DNA from: Hibiscus mutabilis
Taxonomy: Eukaryota > Streptophyta > Magnoliopsida > Malvales > Malvaceae
Assembly: GCA_019671005.1 (NCBI GenBank)
Contig: CM033752.1
Span: 25,986,969 to 26,050,968 of the forward strand
Length of the DNA: 64,000 nucleotides
Direction: 5' to 3'
A model generated the notes under the pieces. That model searched no databases. It was not told the origin of the DNA and saw only the letters and a list, made by a program, of their open reading frames with translations. The translations under genes were made by a program, and so were the position numbers. Shown here in pieces: positions 61,885-64,000 of this stretch (positions within the stretch are counted from its first letter, which is position 1; each line of letters begins with the position of its first letter).

Positions 61885-62746
61885 GGCTTAAATGAAAAAT
61901 AGGTGCCCAAAGTATGCCTTTTTTGAACTTTAGGTGTCTAAAGTATTTTTTTGTAAAAATAGGTGCCGCAAAGTTTCAAAAGTTATAATTTTAGGTGCCT
62001 GACCGTTAATGGGTGTTAAATTTTTTTTAACCAATCAATGCTTGACACATGCTATACTTAATTTATTTTTAAATTTTTAAAAGAAAATACCCAAAATTTT
62101 ATATTTTTCGAAAAATCCCAAAATTTTGAAAATTTTACAAAATAGTCCCCAAATCCCTAAAATTACCCAAACCCAAACCTCCAAATCGCCGCCGCTTCCG
62201 TCGCCGATCGTCGCCCTTTCCATTGCCGATCGCCGCCCCTGAGAACACTGGTTTATTCGCCGAAACAAGGCGATCATTTTCCCAACACGACGTCGTCAAA
62301 AACGGTGAACGGCGTGCCAGTTGAACGTCGATTTCGCGCTCGATGTTCGTCTGCACGCCGTTCACCATTTTCGGCAACGCGGTGTTGGGGGAAATGACTG
62401 CCTTGGTCTGGTGACCAAATCAGTGTGCTCAGAGAGGGTGATCGGCGGCGGAAGCGACAACGATTTGGGGGTTTGGGTAATTTTAGGGATTTGGGGATTG
62501 TTTCGTAAAAAATATTAAATTTTGTGATTTTTTGAAAAGCTGATTTTTTTTTAATTTTTAAAAAATATAAATTAAATATGCCACATGTCAAGCATTGATT
62601 GGTTAAAAAATTTAACACATATTAACGGTCAGACACCTAAAATTATAACTTTTGAAACTTTAGACACTTATTTTTACAAAAAAAATACTTTAGGCACCTA
62701 AAGTTTAAAAAAACCATACTTTGAGCACATATTTTTCATTTAAACC
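61885..62746. mobile_element. Mutator-type foldback element (862 bp) with GC-rich core
   Basis: Starts GGCTTAAATGAAAAATAGGTG and ends with the inverse, CACATATTTTTCATTTAAACC. The two arms are inverted copies almost to the centre (~62,310), so a transcript could fold into one long hairpin. A 9-bp exact duplication TTAATAAAA marks Mutator-like transposition. The central ~340 bp (62,170-62,470) is GC-rich with CGCCGCCG-type sequence, unlike the AT-rich arms and surroundings. The open frames at 62,077-62,618 on both strands mirror each other because of the palindrome and are not genes. Confidence 0.9.
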
Positions 62747-62755
62747 TTAATAAAA

Positions 62756-63540
62756 TTCAAATGATATTGTTTAAAAAAGTTCCAATGATTTCCACGTAAA
62801 CATTCAGTATTATATGTTTCAAGTCATTTCCTTTAACATCTTTATGTTAGGAAACTTCTCTTTATCGTTTTCCGAAGAGAACGTCACTCGAATATGACTT
62901 TCAGTTATATAAGTTGAGAAAATGTTATATAAGTTAGGCATTTTTAAATCAATATACGTTTTTAAATAATTAATTAGAGAAATGACCTTCATCTACCATT
63001 GTTTAAAAAAATAACTCTCCTTTTATCCACGTAAGAACGATTCGCGTTATGCAAAAAGCGTTTATAAAACTCGCTTTCTGTAGTTAGCGAGTTCAGTCCT
63101 ACGTGGACGGATTTTTTAGACAAGTCCTTATAATAATTGAAAAAAAGAATTCGCGTTCTGCGTATAGCGAGTTCTGCAAAAAATTGAATTGACAGACTAA
63201 TTTATCGCCGGTCGTTATTACACTGAACTCGCCTCCTGCAGATAGTGAGTTCAATTTGACGTGGTTGTTCAGTACCGAAACAACACAACTTATTCAAATA
63301 AATTATTTTATTTACAAATAATTTATTAATATATTTATTATATTTACAAATATTATTTATTAATTATTTTAGTTGAATATAAAATATTACAAAAGCATTT
63401 AAATAATTTTATCCATAACGAACTCCCTTCATAATAGATATATATTGTATGAAAATAATGTGGATATGAAGCTTTAATATCTTCTCAGTTATTATCTTGA
63501 AATAATATTTTTTATTTAAAAAAATCATTTTAATTTAAAA
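62756..63540. other. No gene; spacer with small hairpin repeats
   Basis: AT-rich spacer around the hairpin group at 63,039-63,252. No coding sequence seen. Confidence 0.45.
63068..63252. repeat. Three spaced ~27-nt hairpins (AACTCGC…GCGAGTT)
   Basis: Hairpin-forming units at 63,068-63,093, 63,147-63,173 and 63,225-63,252, starts 79 and 78 bp apart. Each has arms like AACTCGCT/AGCGAGTT around a CTG-containing loop. A more degenerate copy (TTCGCGTTATGCAAAAAGCG) lies at 63,041. Two of the units are followed by ACGTGG. Function unknown. Confidence 0.65.
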
Positions 63541-64000
63541 AAATAGGGTAAAGTACATCAGTGGTCACCGAACTTTTAGGGCATATGCATTTTGGTCACT
63601 GAACTTTTAAAATTTTCATTAACGTCACTCAACTTTTAGTCCATTAAAAAGCCGATGTGACACGTTATATTCTTCAACCTCTTTCTACCTCTGCTCTATT
63701 TTTTCTTTCATAAAAATAAAAATTTATAACAGTATAAACTTTTATCTACTGATTTTTTTCATTTATTCTTCTTCGCTTAGATATTATCATAGATAAACGT
63801 TAAACTCTCCAAAAAAAATAGGGCAAAGGATCAAAGCAACAAAGTTCAATCCCTGCTTGTACTAATTTTTTTTTCTGTACACAGCTCTAAGTACCCGATA
63901 TTTCTCAGTGGAAGGTCAGAAGTCCATCTTTAAGATTTTTTTTTTCAAAAAAAAATATAATTAAAGCAAAATCAGTATAATAGTGAAACATAATCATATA
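63541..64000. mobile_element. Left end of an inverted-repeat DNA element (runs off window)
   Basis: 'GGGTAAAGTACATCAGTGG', then 'TCACCGAACTTTTAG', 'GGTCACTGAACTTTTA' and 'GTCACTCAACTTTTAG' resemble the terminal repeats of a common plant element family with TTTGGTCACTCAACTTT ends. Only one end is in the window, so the class cannot be fixed. Confidence 0.45.

Noticed and set aside
62077..62618. Several overlapping GC-rich open frames on both strands
   Set aside because: They mirror one another because the DNA is a palindrome; no domain is visible, and they lie within a transposon with exact borders.

Overview
This is nuclear DNA from a flowering plant. The evidence is AT-rich intergenic sequence full of nested LTR retrotransposons, one intact plant receptor kinase gene, GT-AG introns in two degenerate genes, and a fragment of plastid ycf2. 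The LTR families that begin TGTAACACCC and end GGGTGTTACA, and the rhamnogalacturonate lyase and L-type lectin kinase types, suggest a Malvaceae species, most likely cotton (Gossypium). That genus call is from memory of such repeats, not from a search.

The only intact protein gene I can support is an intronless L-type lectin-domain receptor kinase on the minus strand at 42,684-44,642. Four other gene remnants are visible: a LINE-type zf-RVT/RNase H fragment (3,960-4,990), a two-exon secreted cysteine-rich peptide gene with internal stops (about 5,270-5,623), a rhamnogalacturonate lyase pseudogene with recognisable introns (about 37,080-38,136), and a tRNA-like sequence beside a ycf2 fragment (28,055-28,575).

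Layout. 1-2,813: end of an LTR element. 2,850-7,566: two direct copies of a ~0.6 kb sequence flanking the LINE and cysteine-rich remnants. 8,376-11,300: decayed 'putative gypsy-type transposon' gene; a second copy lies at 36,104-36,780. 12,240-23,170: an old LTR split by two large LTR elements inserted almost at the same point (12,413-18,209 and 18,219-22,427); the first carries a ~70 bp tandem array with dimeric structure. 24,170-26,300: gypsy integrase remnant and its probable LTR. 28,608-29,368: foldback element with telomere-like repeats. 29,532-35,281: a small inverted-repeat element split by a 5.3 kb chromovirus. 38,140-42,500: non-coding, SINE-like and hAT-like debris. 42,511-44,832: receptor kinase with its flanks. 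46,170-47,170: LTR remnant. 48,160-61,884: an LTR-like sequence split by an 11.8 kb gag-only LTR retrotransposon with perfect 5-bp target duplication, whose 3' LTR was in turn hit by a 707 bp hAT-type element. 61,885-62,746: an 862 bp Mutator-type foldback element. 63,541-64,000: start of another inverted-repeat element.

Apart from the receptor kinase, no genes here work together. The window is best read as a record of insertions in order. Several target-site duplications are exact and fix element boundaries to the base. I found no clear evidence of a new biological system. The most notable items are the twin insertion at one site, the dimeric tandem array, the hidden cysteine-rich peptide gene and the GC-rich foldback element.
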